13,272 bases of DNA from CAZDAM01 sp964503595 (GTDB lineage Bacteria; Muiribacteriota; UBA6191). The first letter of the stretch is position 1; every line of letters starts with the position of its first letter. Below, piece by piece: positions 1 to 7,887 of the stretch. The stretch spans positions 1 through 13,272 of the forward strand of contig CAZDAM010000094.1 of assembly GCA_964503595.1 (NCBI GenBank), in the 5' to 3' direction. A program made the position numbers and the translations under genes. Below the pieces are notes generated by a model. It had not been told where the DNA came from. It saw only the letters and a program-made list of their open reading frames with translations, and ran no database searches.

Positions 1-1630
1 CATGCAATTCCTCATTCCATAGATTCCCGAGTCGGTAACGGCCTTCATAGCGGTGATTGGAGGCAACCCAAAGGGCCTGATGATCCTCCAGAAGAGGATT
101 GACCTGTGTACGAAAGAAAGTATCCATAAGATGAAGGGAACTGATGGCGAATAGAATCGCCTGACGGTGAGGAGCCTCCCCAGCCATACTCCACTGACCA
201 AAAAATCCTGCATTCATCACCGGATAAAATACAAATCTGTCGAGATCCTGTTCCCGATAAATACTGGTCTTCGAGCGCACAATATCCGAGACCATATCAT
301 CATTGCCCTTCATTTTTTCTTTGAGCTTCCAGATGGCTTCTACATCTTCTTCTGTAGCCCCTGGTTTGAAATGGGTCAGCAGAATTTTCGTCAGAATTTC
401 CTTTGCCGCAACGACAATCCATTTCGGGCCATCTCTGCCCGATTCCTTGCTGGCTGACGTGAAGATCTCCGGAGGGGTTTCCTGGGCCATGGCGTAATAG
501 TAGCCTTCATCCCATAACTTCAAATCATGGAGCCGACCCTGCTGAAAGGCTTTCAGAATTCTCCTGCTCTCTGTTTCCGCGAACCTGCGAAACCCCGTAT
601 TGAGTTTATCCTGAAGCCTGATGCTACTTTCTTCAAGCTTCAGGCGCTGCAATTCCATTTCGCGAAACAGGACCTGGGATTTGAGGTTCCAGAAAATTGC
701 CAGCACAATGGAAAGGGTGAAAACAGTGATGATCGTCAGACGCAGTCGGGCCCTGGTCGCAAGCAGGCGAACCCCGCCGTTATAAAGAAGATAAATCCAG
801 ATCAGAATCCACAGCCCCCAGATAGGCCACAGATGGGCGAGACGCAACAAGTTCCCCGGCAGCCCGGATACAATCCAGAGACCAATATCCTGATTGCCTT
901 CGGCCAGAACTTCCTGATGGTTTCCCAGGACCAGAGTGTCCGGGCCCTGCCACAGACTACCCCCGATTGTTTCCGCAAAATATTGGTGCAGGCGCCTTCT
1001 GAGAATACGGGTTGGCAGATTGTCGAGATCCACCAGCCACAGAATCTGATAGCCACTTCTTTCATCGTACCAGCGGTGCAAGGTGCGCCCTCTGGCATAG
1101 ATCTGCTGAAACTTTGTGGTAGTAACCTGGAAATCCTCGCGGCTCATCGGATAGGAATAAATACGGGATAAAGCCAGAACCGCCATTTCCTCACTGGCCA
1201 GATCAGACAATCCTGAAGCCAGCTTTCTGGCCCAGGATTTCCCCAGATAGGGCTGAAAATAATCCTTCGAGAGGTAGAAAACCTTCCCTCCCCTAAAAAT
1301 CATCAGGGTGGAATATTCACTCAGTGGCATCGGGTGAGTGTTCAGCCAGTTGCGACCATCTCCATTGGAAAACTGACGACTGAGTTCCAGAAGATAGGGA
1401 CGGGCTATCTGTTCCACGGCATTGAGACGTCCGGTAGCAGCCCCAAGGGCATCTTCCTGTTCTCCCAGGCCCAGCATCAACAGATTCCGCTGCTGGATTT
1501 TCTGCATGGTGGCACGGCTAAAAAGAGCTTCTTCCTCGGACTGGGTGGCCCAAACCAGAAGCAGGCAGCAAAGCAGGCCTGTTCCCAGCCAGACAATACT
1601 GAACAACCACTGAAGACTACGCCAGCTCAT
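1..1630 (-). CDS. Membrane receptor related to the adjacent class III cyclase (3'-truncated by window edge)
   Basis: The frame is open from an ATG at 1630 to the window's left edge, giving 543 codons with no stop; the C-terminus lies outside. Seen: a hydrophobic N-terminal helix (residues 8-28), a large extracytoplasmic segment (about 29-263), two closely spaced helices (267-283 and 298-314) joined by an Arg-rich loop, then a second extracytoplasmic segment from 315. From the paired helices onward it resembles the neighbouring cyclase-like protein: a coiled segment with a shared S-I-R-L core, and a later stretch where FVFYPV aligns with FPFNPI. The first extracytoplasmic domain is longer and not obviously related. 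An AGGA lies 5 nt before the ATG, which overlaps the upstream gene by 14 nt, so translation is probably coupled. By homology I infer that a fourth helix, a HAMP domain and a cyclase domain follow within about 1 kb beyond the window. That output domain is not visible, so its function is an inference. Confidence 0.8.
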   Translation of the reverse strand, partial: MSWRSLQWLFSIVWLGTGLLCCLLLVWATQSEEEALFSRATMQKIQQRNLLMLGLGEQEDALGAATGRLNAVEQIARPYLLELSRQFSNGDGRNWLNTHPMPLSEYSTLMIFRGGKVFYLSKDYFQPYLGKSWARKLASGLSDLASEEMAVLALSRIYSYPMSREDFQVTTTKFQQIYARGRTLHRWYDERSGYQILWLVDLDNLPTRILRRRLHQYFAETIGGSLWQGPDTLVLGNHQEVLAEGNQDIGLWIVSGLPGNLLRLAHLWPIWGLWILIWIYLLYNGGVRLLATRARLRLTIITVFTLSIVLAIFWNLKSQVLFREMELQRLKLEESSIRLQDKLNTGFRRFAETESRRILKAFQQGRLHDLKLWDEGYYYAMAQETPPEIFTSASKESGRDGPKWIVVAAKEILTKILLTHFKPGATEEDVEAIWKLKEKMKGNDDMVSDIVRSKTSIYREQDLDRFVFYPVMNAGFFGQWSMAGEAPHRQAILFAISSLHLMDTFFRTQVNPLLEDHQALWVASNHRYEGRYRLGNLWNEELH

Positions 1631-4046
1631 ACACTTCCTGAGCTTCTTCCTTGCCTTTGACCTGAATTTCGCCAACTGCCCTAAGACGGCAATGAACTTC
1701 AAGAAGAGCATCTCTGGTCGGCCTGTCGACAAAAATCGTTACTGCTGTTCCAGAAGGCAGGTTCATCAGACGGGCTGCCATATTGACGGTATTGCCAATG
1801 CAGGTGAAGTCCTTCCGCTCACGGGCACCGACATGTCCAAGAACCACTTCTCCCAAAGATACTCCAATACCCAGTCGCAACGCTTGAACTGCGTGAGGGC
1901 GCAGAAGAACCAAAGCCTCCATCAGTCGGGTTTTCAGTTTCCGTAGCAGACTCCCGATATCTTCCGAATGAGGATTTTCCAGAACAATCAGAAACGCGTT
2001 ACCCGTGAATTTATCCACAAAAGCACCTGACTGAACGGCTGTTCTCTGCACGTGATCCACAAGAATCTCCAGCATGTTTTCATCAAAACGGTCGGCGGTA
2101 AATTCACTGTCACAGGGAATACCCACAAAAAGCACCAGAGTCTGGGCACGGTAGCTTGTCTGTTCTTCCCGGGAAAGATTGCGACGGGCTGATATCGATA
2201 AAAACCGGGTGATCAGTTCTTTCTCCCGTAAGGATACCAGCATACGGTTGAAGAGATCCGTAATCTGGGCCAGCTCGTCCTGCCCATGCCTTTTCAGATC
2301 CTTCTTCAGATTTCCTTCTGAAACCAGTTTAAGACCCTCGGTCAATTCCATCAACGGCCTGGCCAGAGCGGTTCCGACAAAATAGGCTGCCGCAAGCATG
2401 AAGAAAAGCAGAGTCAGGGCCTGAAACCCGATCTGGTTCAACTCCTGCTGGCGATCCCGGTAGACCCGATTCAGATCGAGCCCCAGAGCGATCCAGGTAT
2501 TGGAAAGCTCTCTTAACGGATCGACTGTGATATAGGCTACGGAATTGCGAAATTGTACCGGTCTTAAAATCGAGCTGGAAGAGGACATGGCTAAAGAAGC
2601 GGACGCCTGCAGAATATCCATCTGCTGACCCTTGATCGGCCAGTCAGGGGACTGGTTTTCTCCGTACATGCCAATGGAATAGGATTCTTCTATCGGAAAT
2701 TTCTTCAGAAGCTCCACCAGAACCTGAGCAATCTGGACCTCGTCATACCCTCCCAGGATGTACCAGACTTCACCATTGTCATCAGCAGTCCAGCTCCAGA
2801 AGCTTTTGTTATTGCGAAATGGAGCGGCTCCATACTGAATCGGATTGAATGGAAACAGACGGCGGGGTCCATATAGAAATGAATCCAGCTCCCGGCTGCT
2901 TCCAAGAACCTCACGCATTTGCTTCAGTTGATTGTTAAGAGGAGCAAATCTTTGTCGAACCTCACTTAGGATCTGCTGATCCGGATCGGATTTGAATTCG
3001 GTTGAAACCAGATGGTGGATAACCCGGCCCACCAAGGTTCTCAAGGTTCCAAGACCACGCAATGGTTTGGCTGCAAAACTGGTGGAATCATTCCAGAGGA
3101 TCAGCTGCAGGCCTTCCTGTTCAGCCAGCTGATCCAGGACTTTCTCCAGGGGGTGGGGTTCTGCTTCGGGGTTTTTCTGGGTTTCTGATTTTTCAAATGA
3201 AATTCCCTGTTTCTCCATGGATGTCTTCAGCTTGGAAAACCGGGTTTCAAAAGCTTTGATGCGAGAAACAAAGTTGGCCTCAGCGGCCTCTCCCAGGCCA
3301 CGCAGGCGGATCGAGGCGGACTGAATTTCCGAGCGGGCACGTCCTAGAACAGCCTCTTCAACTTGTTCGGCCAGATTGACCCCAAGAAAAGGGAATGATG
3401 CCCCAAGCAGGAGCACCGGGCCCAGAAAAATCGCCAGAAAACGGATTCTCAGACTTTTCAGGAACCCAAACCCCAGAATCAGGGCAGGAATCACAGCTGC
3501 CATAAAAAACAGAAACTGGCCGGCAGAGGTTTCCGGCCAGGCCCGGTATCTTTTTCTTAACTCATCAAGGATTTTCTGGGGTTTCTCCAAACGAATGCGC
3601 TCCAGAAAGACTTCATCAATCTCAATTTTCTGGCCCGCCATTTTCCAGACCCGGCCCTTATACCAGGAAAGTGCCAGGCGCAGACTGTCAAAATTTTCAC
3701 GCTCCCATACAAACTGAAAAGCCGGTAAAGAGAGATCGTCCACAAAAAAGAGCGGCAGGATCAAACGTGCCCGGCAGTCTTTACCATCCCGTGTCAGATG
3801 GTGTTTCTGCAGAATACGGGTGGTCTGGTGCCGGGAGAGCTGGGAAGAGGAATAAAGAAGAAGGCGGCCTTCCAGATCCTCGCAGGAAGAACGAGCCAGA
3901 AAATTCAGTTCATAAACTTTCTCGTCTGGTATGACTTCCACCTTCTTCAGAAAGAAGCGAGGCCCGGAACGGGTCAACTCTACCCTTTCCAGGCCAAAAA
4001 TTTGCGAAGTCAGAATAAATCCCAACAGCCAGAAAAACTGCTTCAT
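1617..4046 (-). CDS. Membrane class III adenylate/guanylate cyclase-like receptor with degenerate metal site
   Basis: An 809-residue protein. Seen in order: signal peptide or N-terminal helix (4-18), first extracytoplasmic domain (about 20-177), helices 178-197 and 201-222, second extracytoplasmic domain (about 225-540), helix 541-561, HAMP linker (about 562-615) and a C-terminal class III cyclase fold (about 633-809) that ends with the usual GE-x-x-x-KGK-x-E and VYEL strands. Family knowledge: two Asp residues bind metal, a Lys/Asp pair reads adenine, and Asn/Arg stabilise the transition state. Here the first metal Asp is G642 (VLFVGI for the usual VLFADI) and the second is N683 (GNA for GDA). 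K679, D746, N755 and R759 are retained. A homodimer should therefore be inactive, but a heterodimer with a metal-binding partner could work. It is the fourth gene of the operon. No clear Shine-Dalgarno precedes the ATG, which lies 12 nt after the preceding stop codon, in the same frame. Confidence 0.9.
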   Translation of the reverse strand: MKQFFWLLGFILTSQIFGLERVELTRSGPRFFLKKVEVIPDEKVYELNFLARSSCEDLEGRLLLYSSSQLSRHQTTRILQKHHLTRDGKDCRARLILPLFFVDDLSLPAFQFVWERENFDSLRLALSWYKGRVWKMAGQKIEIDEVFLERIRLEKPQKILDELRKRYRAWPETSAGQFLFFMAAVIPALILGFGFLKSLRIRFLAIFLGPVLLLGASFPFLGVNLAEQVEEAVLGRARSEIQSASIRLRGLGEAAEANFVSRIKAFETRFSKLKTSMEKQGISFEKSETQKNPEAEPHPLEKVLDQLAEQEGLQLILWNDSTSFAAKPLRGLGTLRTLVGRVIHHLVSTEFKSDPDQQILSEVRQRFAPLNNQLKQMREVLGSSRELDSFLYGPRRLFPFNPIQYGAAPFRNNKSFWSWTADDNGEVWYILGGYDEVQIAQVLVELLKKFPIEESYSIGMYGENQSPDWPIKGQQMDILQASASLAMSSSSSILRPVQFRNSVAYITVDPLRELSNTWIALGLDLNRVYRDRQQELNQIGFQALTLLFFMLAAAYFVGTALARPLMELTEGLKLVSEGNLKKDLKRHGQDELAQITDLFNRMLVSLREKELITRFLSISARRNLSREEQTSYRAQTLVLFVGIPCDSEFTADRFDENMLEILVDHVQRTAVQSGAFVDKFTGNAFLIVLENPHSEDIGSLLRKLKTRLMEALVLLRPHAVQALRLGIGVSLGEVVLGHVGARERKDFTCIGNTVNMAARLMNLPSGTAVTIFVDRPTRDALLEVHCRLRAVGEIQVKGKEEAQEVYELA

Positions 4047-4058
4047 GACTGCACAGTT

Positions 4059-4379
4059 CTAAGCGTCCCCTACCGGGCGGAAATCCCCCTCCTGAGTCAC
4101 TGACAAAAGGACTTCCAGATTTTCTTCGACGACTTCCTGAATCCAGTCCCTGTGCAGTTCGCGAAAATGGGGTAGCCATGCCTCAAAATCACGGATTGAG
4201 GCCCGATCCATCCACATGGAAAAATAGTAGATCACCAGAGGATTGTTGCGACTGGCCAAAACGATCCCGGAAAGAAATCCTCTGGCCTGCCTCAAACGTT
4301 CATTGGCGGTTTCCAACTCAGCCAGAAATGGCTCCCGGCATTGGGGATTCAGCACAATTTTCTGGATCAGCATTTCCAT
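4059..4379 (-). CDS. Small ABM-like (dimeric alpha/beta barrel) protein
   Basis: A 106-residue cytoplasmic protein with no signal peptide. Its pattern suits the antibiotic-biosynthesis-monooxygenase (ABM)/Dabb-type ferredoxin-like fold: a first strand (LIQKIVL), an amphipathic helix (about 15-32), a G-F-L turn and strand (34-42), a strand rich in aromatics (YYFSMWMD, 51-58), a helix with F-E-A-W and H-F-R-x-L, and a last strand (LEVLLSV). Assignment is by pattern only. Such proteins may be heme-degrading, monooxygenase or simply structural, and no activity can be assigned. The start is uncertain. The ATG at 4379 lies 7 nt after the previous gene's stop and suits reinitiation. An ATG at 4373 and a TTG at 4412 (with GGAG 7 nt upstream, overlapping the previous gene) are alternatives. 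Its stop is followed 12 nt later by the cyclase start, in the same frame. Confidence 0.6.
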   Translation of the reverse strand: MEMLIQKIVLNPQCREPFLAELETANERLRQARGFLSGIVLASRNNPLVIYYFSMWMDRASIRDFEAWLPHFRELHRDWIQEVVEENLEVLLSVTQEGDFRPVGDA

Positions 4380-4386
4380 AGAGCAG

Positions 4387-5493
4387 TCACTTGTCTCCAA
4401 AAGCTGTTGCAAGAGTGGACTCCAGACGTTCCCGCTGATTGCGGCAGTTCATGGACATATATTCCACCAGACCTTCTGCCTTCATCTTGACCCAGGATTG
4501 AGGATCAATCACTTCCCTGATTTTCCACAGACGAGAGGATGGCTTATCTTCTTCAATCAGGCTCAAATCAGCCTCCACTTCCTGCCAGTTCTTTACCAGA
4601 CGCTTGCCCTCGGCCTTCAGTCGTTCTGCTGTTCTTTGGGCGGCACTTCCGGAATCCGGGCGCAGGGATGTGAACTGATCGGCCAGAGAATGCAGCCATT
4701 CATTGGATTTCATAGTCAGATAAAAAACCCGATCTTCGATTGGGTTGAATTCAATTGCCATGCGTGGAGGAATTGGAGTGCGGACAATCTCAAAATTCCT
4801 GCCTTTCCCTTTCATTTCAAAACCAAGTTCTTTCAAAACCCCACCGTAAAGACCTTTGATATCCCTAAGCTCACGGAAGGATACCGGCAACAGAGGGTCC
4901 AGGATATTCGCGGGCTCAAAATTGCTGGTCAGAATTTCAAGGGGACCAAGAAACATTGGATGGCCTTCACGGTAAACACCATTTTCAAGCCTGCGCAGAA
5001 GATCCTTGTCCGACGAGTCAATGTATATGTCGATATCGCTGTTGCCTCCGAAGCGGCCTTTGGCAATCGAACCGTAGACATAAAGCTGGACGGGGCTCTG
5101 GCGGTAATTCATGGACGCCAGGTACTTCAGAAAAAAAGCGACTTCCGTCTGCATTTTATCGAGACGCTTTTCAACGTCTTCGTTGGTATAGGGAACATTC
5201 AGATCGCGATGCAGCTTCTCTGCCCAGAAATTGGGCTCGCTCATTTTGGCCGCCAGTTGTTCATCAGTCTGAAATTCGGCCATATACAAATCCTTGGGCT
5301 GAAGGAAATTCGCAAGATTATAGGCAATTGAATAGCGCAGAATGGAGTACTGCTCACCACTCACACCATGGATCTTCATGAGACGATCCGTCACCTTGAG
5401 GGTACGCTCAAAATTGGGAAAGGGAATGGTCCGGGCAAGTGCCGAACCTGCGCACATGAGCATTGTCGTTAAAACCAGTGCATTTCGCAGCAT
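4387..5493 (-). CDS. Exported protein with nucleotidyltransferase (MNT/Pol-beta type) motif
   Basis: A 368-residue protein. A typical signal peptide (about 1-20, hydrophobic core ending in S-A-L-A) predicts export, probably to the periplasm. At residues 139-158 it has VYGSIAKGRF followed by N-S-D-I-D-I, the Pol-beta/MNT nucleotidyltransferase signature G-S-x(n)-D-x-D with G141, S142, D153 and D155. I cannot place the third carboxylate with certainty. The rest is mostly helical and not recognised; residues 42-68 and 280-320 look amphipathic. Proteins of this fold normally use cytoplasmic NTPs, so a signal peptide is odd: the domain may be repurposed, or the N-terminus may be a membrane anchor. 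An AGGAGG lies 8 nt before the ATG, immediately after the preceding gene's stop. It is the second gene of the operon. An open frame on the opposite strand across this gene has no comparable motifs. Confidence 0.85.
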   Translation of the reverse strand: MLRNALVLTTMLMCAGSALARTIPFPNFERTLKVTDRLMKIHGVSGEQYSILRYSIAYNLANFLQPKDLYMAEFQTDEQLAAKMSEPNFWAEKLHRDLNVPYTNEDVEKRLDKMQTEVAFFLKYLASMNYRQSPVQLYVYGSIAKGRFGGNSDIDIYIDSSDKDLLRRLENGVYREGHPMFLGPLEILTSNFEPANILDPLLPVSFRELRDIKGLYGGVLKELGFEMKGKGRNFEIVRTPIPPRMAIEFNPIEDRVFYLTMKSNEWLHSLADQFTSLRPDSGSAAQRTAERLKAEGKRLVKNWQEVEADLSLIEEDKPSSRLWKIREVIDPQSWVKMKAEGLVEYMSMNCRNQRERLESTLATAFGDK

Positions 5494-5506
5494 GGAAATA
5501 GCCTCC

Positions 5507-7228
5507 TCATTCTTCTTCCAGTTCCATCAGAATCTGGGCGTTGTCCAATAGTGTGTGAATGGCATTCATCTTGCGAATCCAGATTCCCAAAAGACGGACA
5601 TCAGGAGTCTTTTCCTCAGGGTTCTGAATTTTCTCGCGCCTCATTCTAATCTGTTCATGCAGTAAATTGAACCGCCATTTGAGGCTATGTACATCTTCTA
5701 GGCTTCTGACTTCCCGAATCCAGTCCGGAAAAGCTGCAATCAGCCCCTGAATCCGGGTATCGGAAAACTCGGTACGGGCAAGCGTTAGCTCTGGATTGGG
5801 TTTTTCCGGTTTTCGTGAAACCCTGGGAAGAGAAACCACTTTTTCTCTGGGAGCATAAAGAGGTGTTTCAAGATCAAGGGTCCGCCAATCTCCCAGACGG
5901 TTCAGGGCCTGAAATTCCTCGCCGATAAACCGAATCGGAGCTTCTGCCAGAACCGAGGGCAATCCTTTCAGTTCCACGGTCTCAATCTGTTCTGAATTTT
6001 CAGCATCGGCAATCACCGCAAAGAGTGTATCCAGGCGCTTCAGCAGAAAAGCCACATATCGGCCATCAGAAGAAATCACCGGACAGAAACAGTCCTCCAG
6101 TCGTGGAGAAAAACGGCCTTTTTTCTTTTTGAAGGGAAAGGCATACCAGATTTCCCGACTTCCGTTTTCAAACCGGACATACCAGGCCCGATCCTCGTAA
6201 AGAACATAAGGCTTACCCGGATGTGCTTCCCATTCCTCAAAACTCCCCTCGCTTAGAAGCTCCCTCTGGTTGGGACCTGGCTGATATTCGATCCTGATTT
6301 TTCCGGATACCTTTAGAACCTTGAAGACCCCTTCTCCAAAGGGCAGACTGTCTTCAACCCGGAAAGTAAAATCAGGGCGGGGGCCCTCTGAAGGCAGATT
6401 GGGAATCAGCACCTGCGGGCGGCTCTGGGTTTCCCGACGCTTTTTATCTTCTGCAACCGCCTGGCTGACTCTTACGGAGGTTGTTTCCCCCGAAGCCATC
6501 CGGGCTTCAAGAATATCGGGTTCCACAAATTTAAGCCCAGGCTCTTCTCCTGGCTTGTTGGCAATATAGTTACCAAGCCCCAAAACCCTGAATTCATCCA
6601 GGCTTCCTGGTCTCTTCACATAGATACTCGTGCGTAAATCCCTGGAGGAAGTCTTGTCCCGCGAACTTAACCAGGCCAGCCAGCCGCCATCTGGTGCCAT
6701 AGCCGGGGAGAAATCACCATCCCCGCTTGAGACTTCAACCTCCATTTTGCCGCCATCCACGACATAATGAAGAACTCTCAGATGCTCTTCCCGCTGATCG
6801 GTAAAGTAAACCTCAAGACGGGTGGGGTGCCAGGTAAAACTGCCCATGGAATCCTGAATCCTGAGCGGCTCCAGCTCATGAACCACAGCTCCGACAGGAT
6901 CAAAGTTTTCCACCACCATGGCAAAACCTTTTTCTGAACGGCGACGGTAGATTTTCCAGTTGGAGTCCACCGGAGACGCAAATTTTTCCGCTCTGGTATT
7001 GGTTGCCTTGAGATACCAGTAGATCACGTTCTGCTCAAGAATAGGCAGGATCCCCCTGCTGCTCCGGACCCTTTCCATCAAAGGTTCAACAATGCCTCGA
7101 TCCTTGCGTTCAGGGGCTTCCAGCCGCCTCATCCTCAAAAGCAGATCTTCGAGTTCTTCTTCTGTGGCACCAAAAGTGGGGACACAAAGCGCAAGAAGGG
7201 CAAGAATGTAAAGAATCATGCCGAGCAT
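5507..7228 (-). CDS. Exported PD40/TolB-like beta-propeller protein
   Basis: A 573-residue protein with a hydrophobic signal peptide (about 1-20), so probably periplasmic. PD40-type propeller blades are visible: a first near residues 129-144 (S-F-T-W-H-P-T then V-Y-F-T-D), a clear one at 172-190 (DFSPAMAPDGGWLAWLSSR), and another at 382-397 (CPVISSDGRYVAFLLK). The intervening regions are rich in short strands. The C-terminal part (about 485-573) becomes helical and charged and may be a separate interaction domain. Such propellers usually act as protein-interaction or ligand-binding platforms; no enzyme motif is seen. The ATG at 7228 has AGAGG 5 nt upstream, and another ATG at 7219 is possible. 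It is the first gene of the five-gene operon, so the promoter should lie in the divergent region just right of 7228, though I could not pick out a convincing one. It could act upstream of the cyclase receptors as an envelope ligand or sensor partner (inference). Confidence 0.85.
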   Translation of the reverse strand: MLGMILYILALLALCVPTFGATEEELEDLLLRMRRLEAPERKDRGIVEPLMERVRSSRGILPILEQNVIYWYLKATNTRAEKFASPVDSNWKIYRRRSEKGFAMVVENFDPVGAVVHELEPLRIQDSMGSFTWHPTRLEVYFTDQREEHLRVLHYVVDGGKMEVEVSSGDGDFSPAMAPDGGWLAWLSSRDKTSSRDLRTSIYVKRPGSLDEFRVLGLGNYIANKPGEEPGLKFVEPDILEARMASGETTSVRVSQAVAEDKKRRETQSRPQVLIPNLPSEGPRPDFTFRVEDSLPFGEGVFKVLKVSGKIRIEYQPGPNQRELLSEGSFEEWEAHPGKPYVLYEDRAWYVRFENGSREIWYAFPFKKKKGRFSPRLEDCFCPVISSDGRYVAFLLKRLDTLFAVIADAENSEQIETVELKGLPSVLAEAPIRFIGEEFQALNRLGDWRTLDLETPLYAPREKVVSLPRVSRKPEKPNPELTLARTEFSDTRIQGLIAAFPDWIREVRSLEDVHSLKWRFNLLHEQIRMRREKIQNPEEKTPDVRLLGIWIRKMNAIHTLLDNAQILMELEEE

Positions 7229-7285
7229 CTTAACCTCTATGAAGCAAACTTGTCAGGTTGTAATTCCAGTGATAGTCTGCCGCCC

Positions 7286-7849
7286 ATGAAACCAAATGTA
7301 CGTAAAAATCTTCTGCACCTGCATGTTTGTCTGGCCTCTTTTACCCTCCCTTTTCTCATGGTTTACATGATTACGGGAATCCTTTATACCTTTGGCAACA
7401 AAGGCGCCTGGCTGGATCAGCCTCCCTTTGAAATCAACCTTACCGAATCCGCTCCCAATGTGGAAATTATCCAGAAGGCCGTTTCAGCCGCTCTTATCGA
7501 AAAGAAGCTGCCCGTTCCCTCGGGTGAATTCAGCCTCAAGGGTGAAGATGCCAGCTGGGAATTCCGCTGGAGGGGCTCTCGTTCCGATGTTGTTGTCAGA
7601 ACAACCCCGAACCAAAAAGCTGAAGTCAAGGTCATGAAAGCAAGCCTCCACCGCTATCTGGTTCAGCTTCACAAGGCCAAGGGTGGTGAACCCTTCAAAT
7701 ATATGGCCTCTTTCGCTTTCTTCTGTATGTTTCTGGTCATGCTCAGTGGAGTTCTGACCGGCTGGCAGATCAAATCCTACCGCTATGAAATCATTTCCAT
7801 GCTGGGTTTTGGATTGATTGCCTTCATCATCGCAGCCCTTCTGTCCTGA
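7286..7849 (+). CDS. PepSY-associated transmembrane protein
   Basis: A 187-residue membrane protein with three helices: about 15-37, 139-158 and 167-186. Between the first two lies an extracytoplasmic PepSY-like domain (about 49-118). The N-terminus has the family pattern, with an R-x-x-L-x-x-L-H motif (H12, H14) before the first helix and T-G-I-L-Y at its end. H122 and H129 lie before the second helix, followed by the S-G-V-L-T-G-W motif inside it. PepSY_TM proteins are often linked to iron, heme or flavin redox chemistry at the membrane; the precise role here is unknown. I chose the ATG at 7286 because the conserved family pattern begins there. A TTG at 7250 is in frame but adds a poor 12-residue extension. 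No good ribosome site precedes the ATG. A TTGTCA at 7250-7255 with a weak -10 near 7273 would give a nearly leaderless transcript (speculative). The gene diverges from the left operon. Confidence 0.75.
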   Translation: MKPNVRKNLLHLHVCLASFTLPFLMVYMITGILYTFGNKGAWLDQPPFEINLTESAPNVEIIQKAVSAALIEKKLPVPSGEFSLKGEDASWEFRWRGSRSDVVVRTTPNQKAEVKVMKASLHRYLVQLHKAKGGEPFKYMASFAFFCMFLVMLSGVLTGWQIKSYRYEIISMLGFGLIAFIIAALLS

Positions 7850-7853
7850 GATT

Positions 7854-7887
7854 CTCTGGCCTCAGGCTTTGGAAAAACAGGCCAGAG
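7854..7887. terminator. Inverted repeat between convergent genes, possible bidirectional terminator
   Basis: CTCTGGCCT at 7854-7862 is perfectly complementary to AGGCCAGAG at 7879-7887, giving a 9-bp stem with a 16-nt loop. A second, mutually exclusive pairing exists (CAGGCT at 7863-7868 with AGCCTG at 7886-7891). It sits where the PepSY gene (stop at 7849) meets the end of the STAS gene, whose last codons it includes. Neither side has a U-run, so it is not a classical intrinsic terminator. Confidence 0.35.

Noticed and set aside
527..1171. Plus-strand open frame of 214 codons
   Set aside because: Antisense to the receptor gene at 1-1630. Its product is low in structure with no motif, whereas the minus strand reads as a coherent membrane protein.
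4243..5331. Long plus-strand open frame of 362 codons
   Set aside because: It lies opposite the exported nucleotidyltransferase-like gene, which has a signal peptide, a recognisable motif and a strong ribosome site. The plus-strand translation shows no domain.
7250..7285. TTG start extending the PepSY protein by 12 residues
   Set aside because: It has no ribosome site and adds a polar stretch before the family's usual start.
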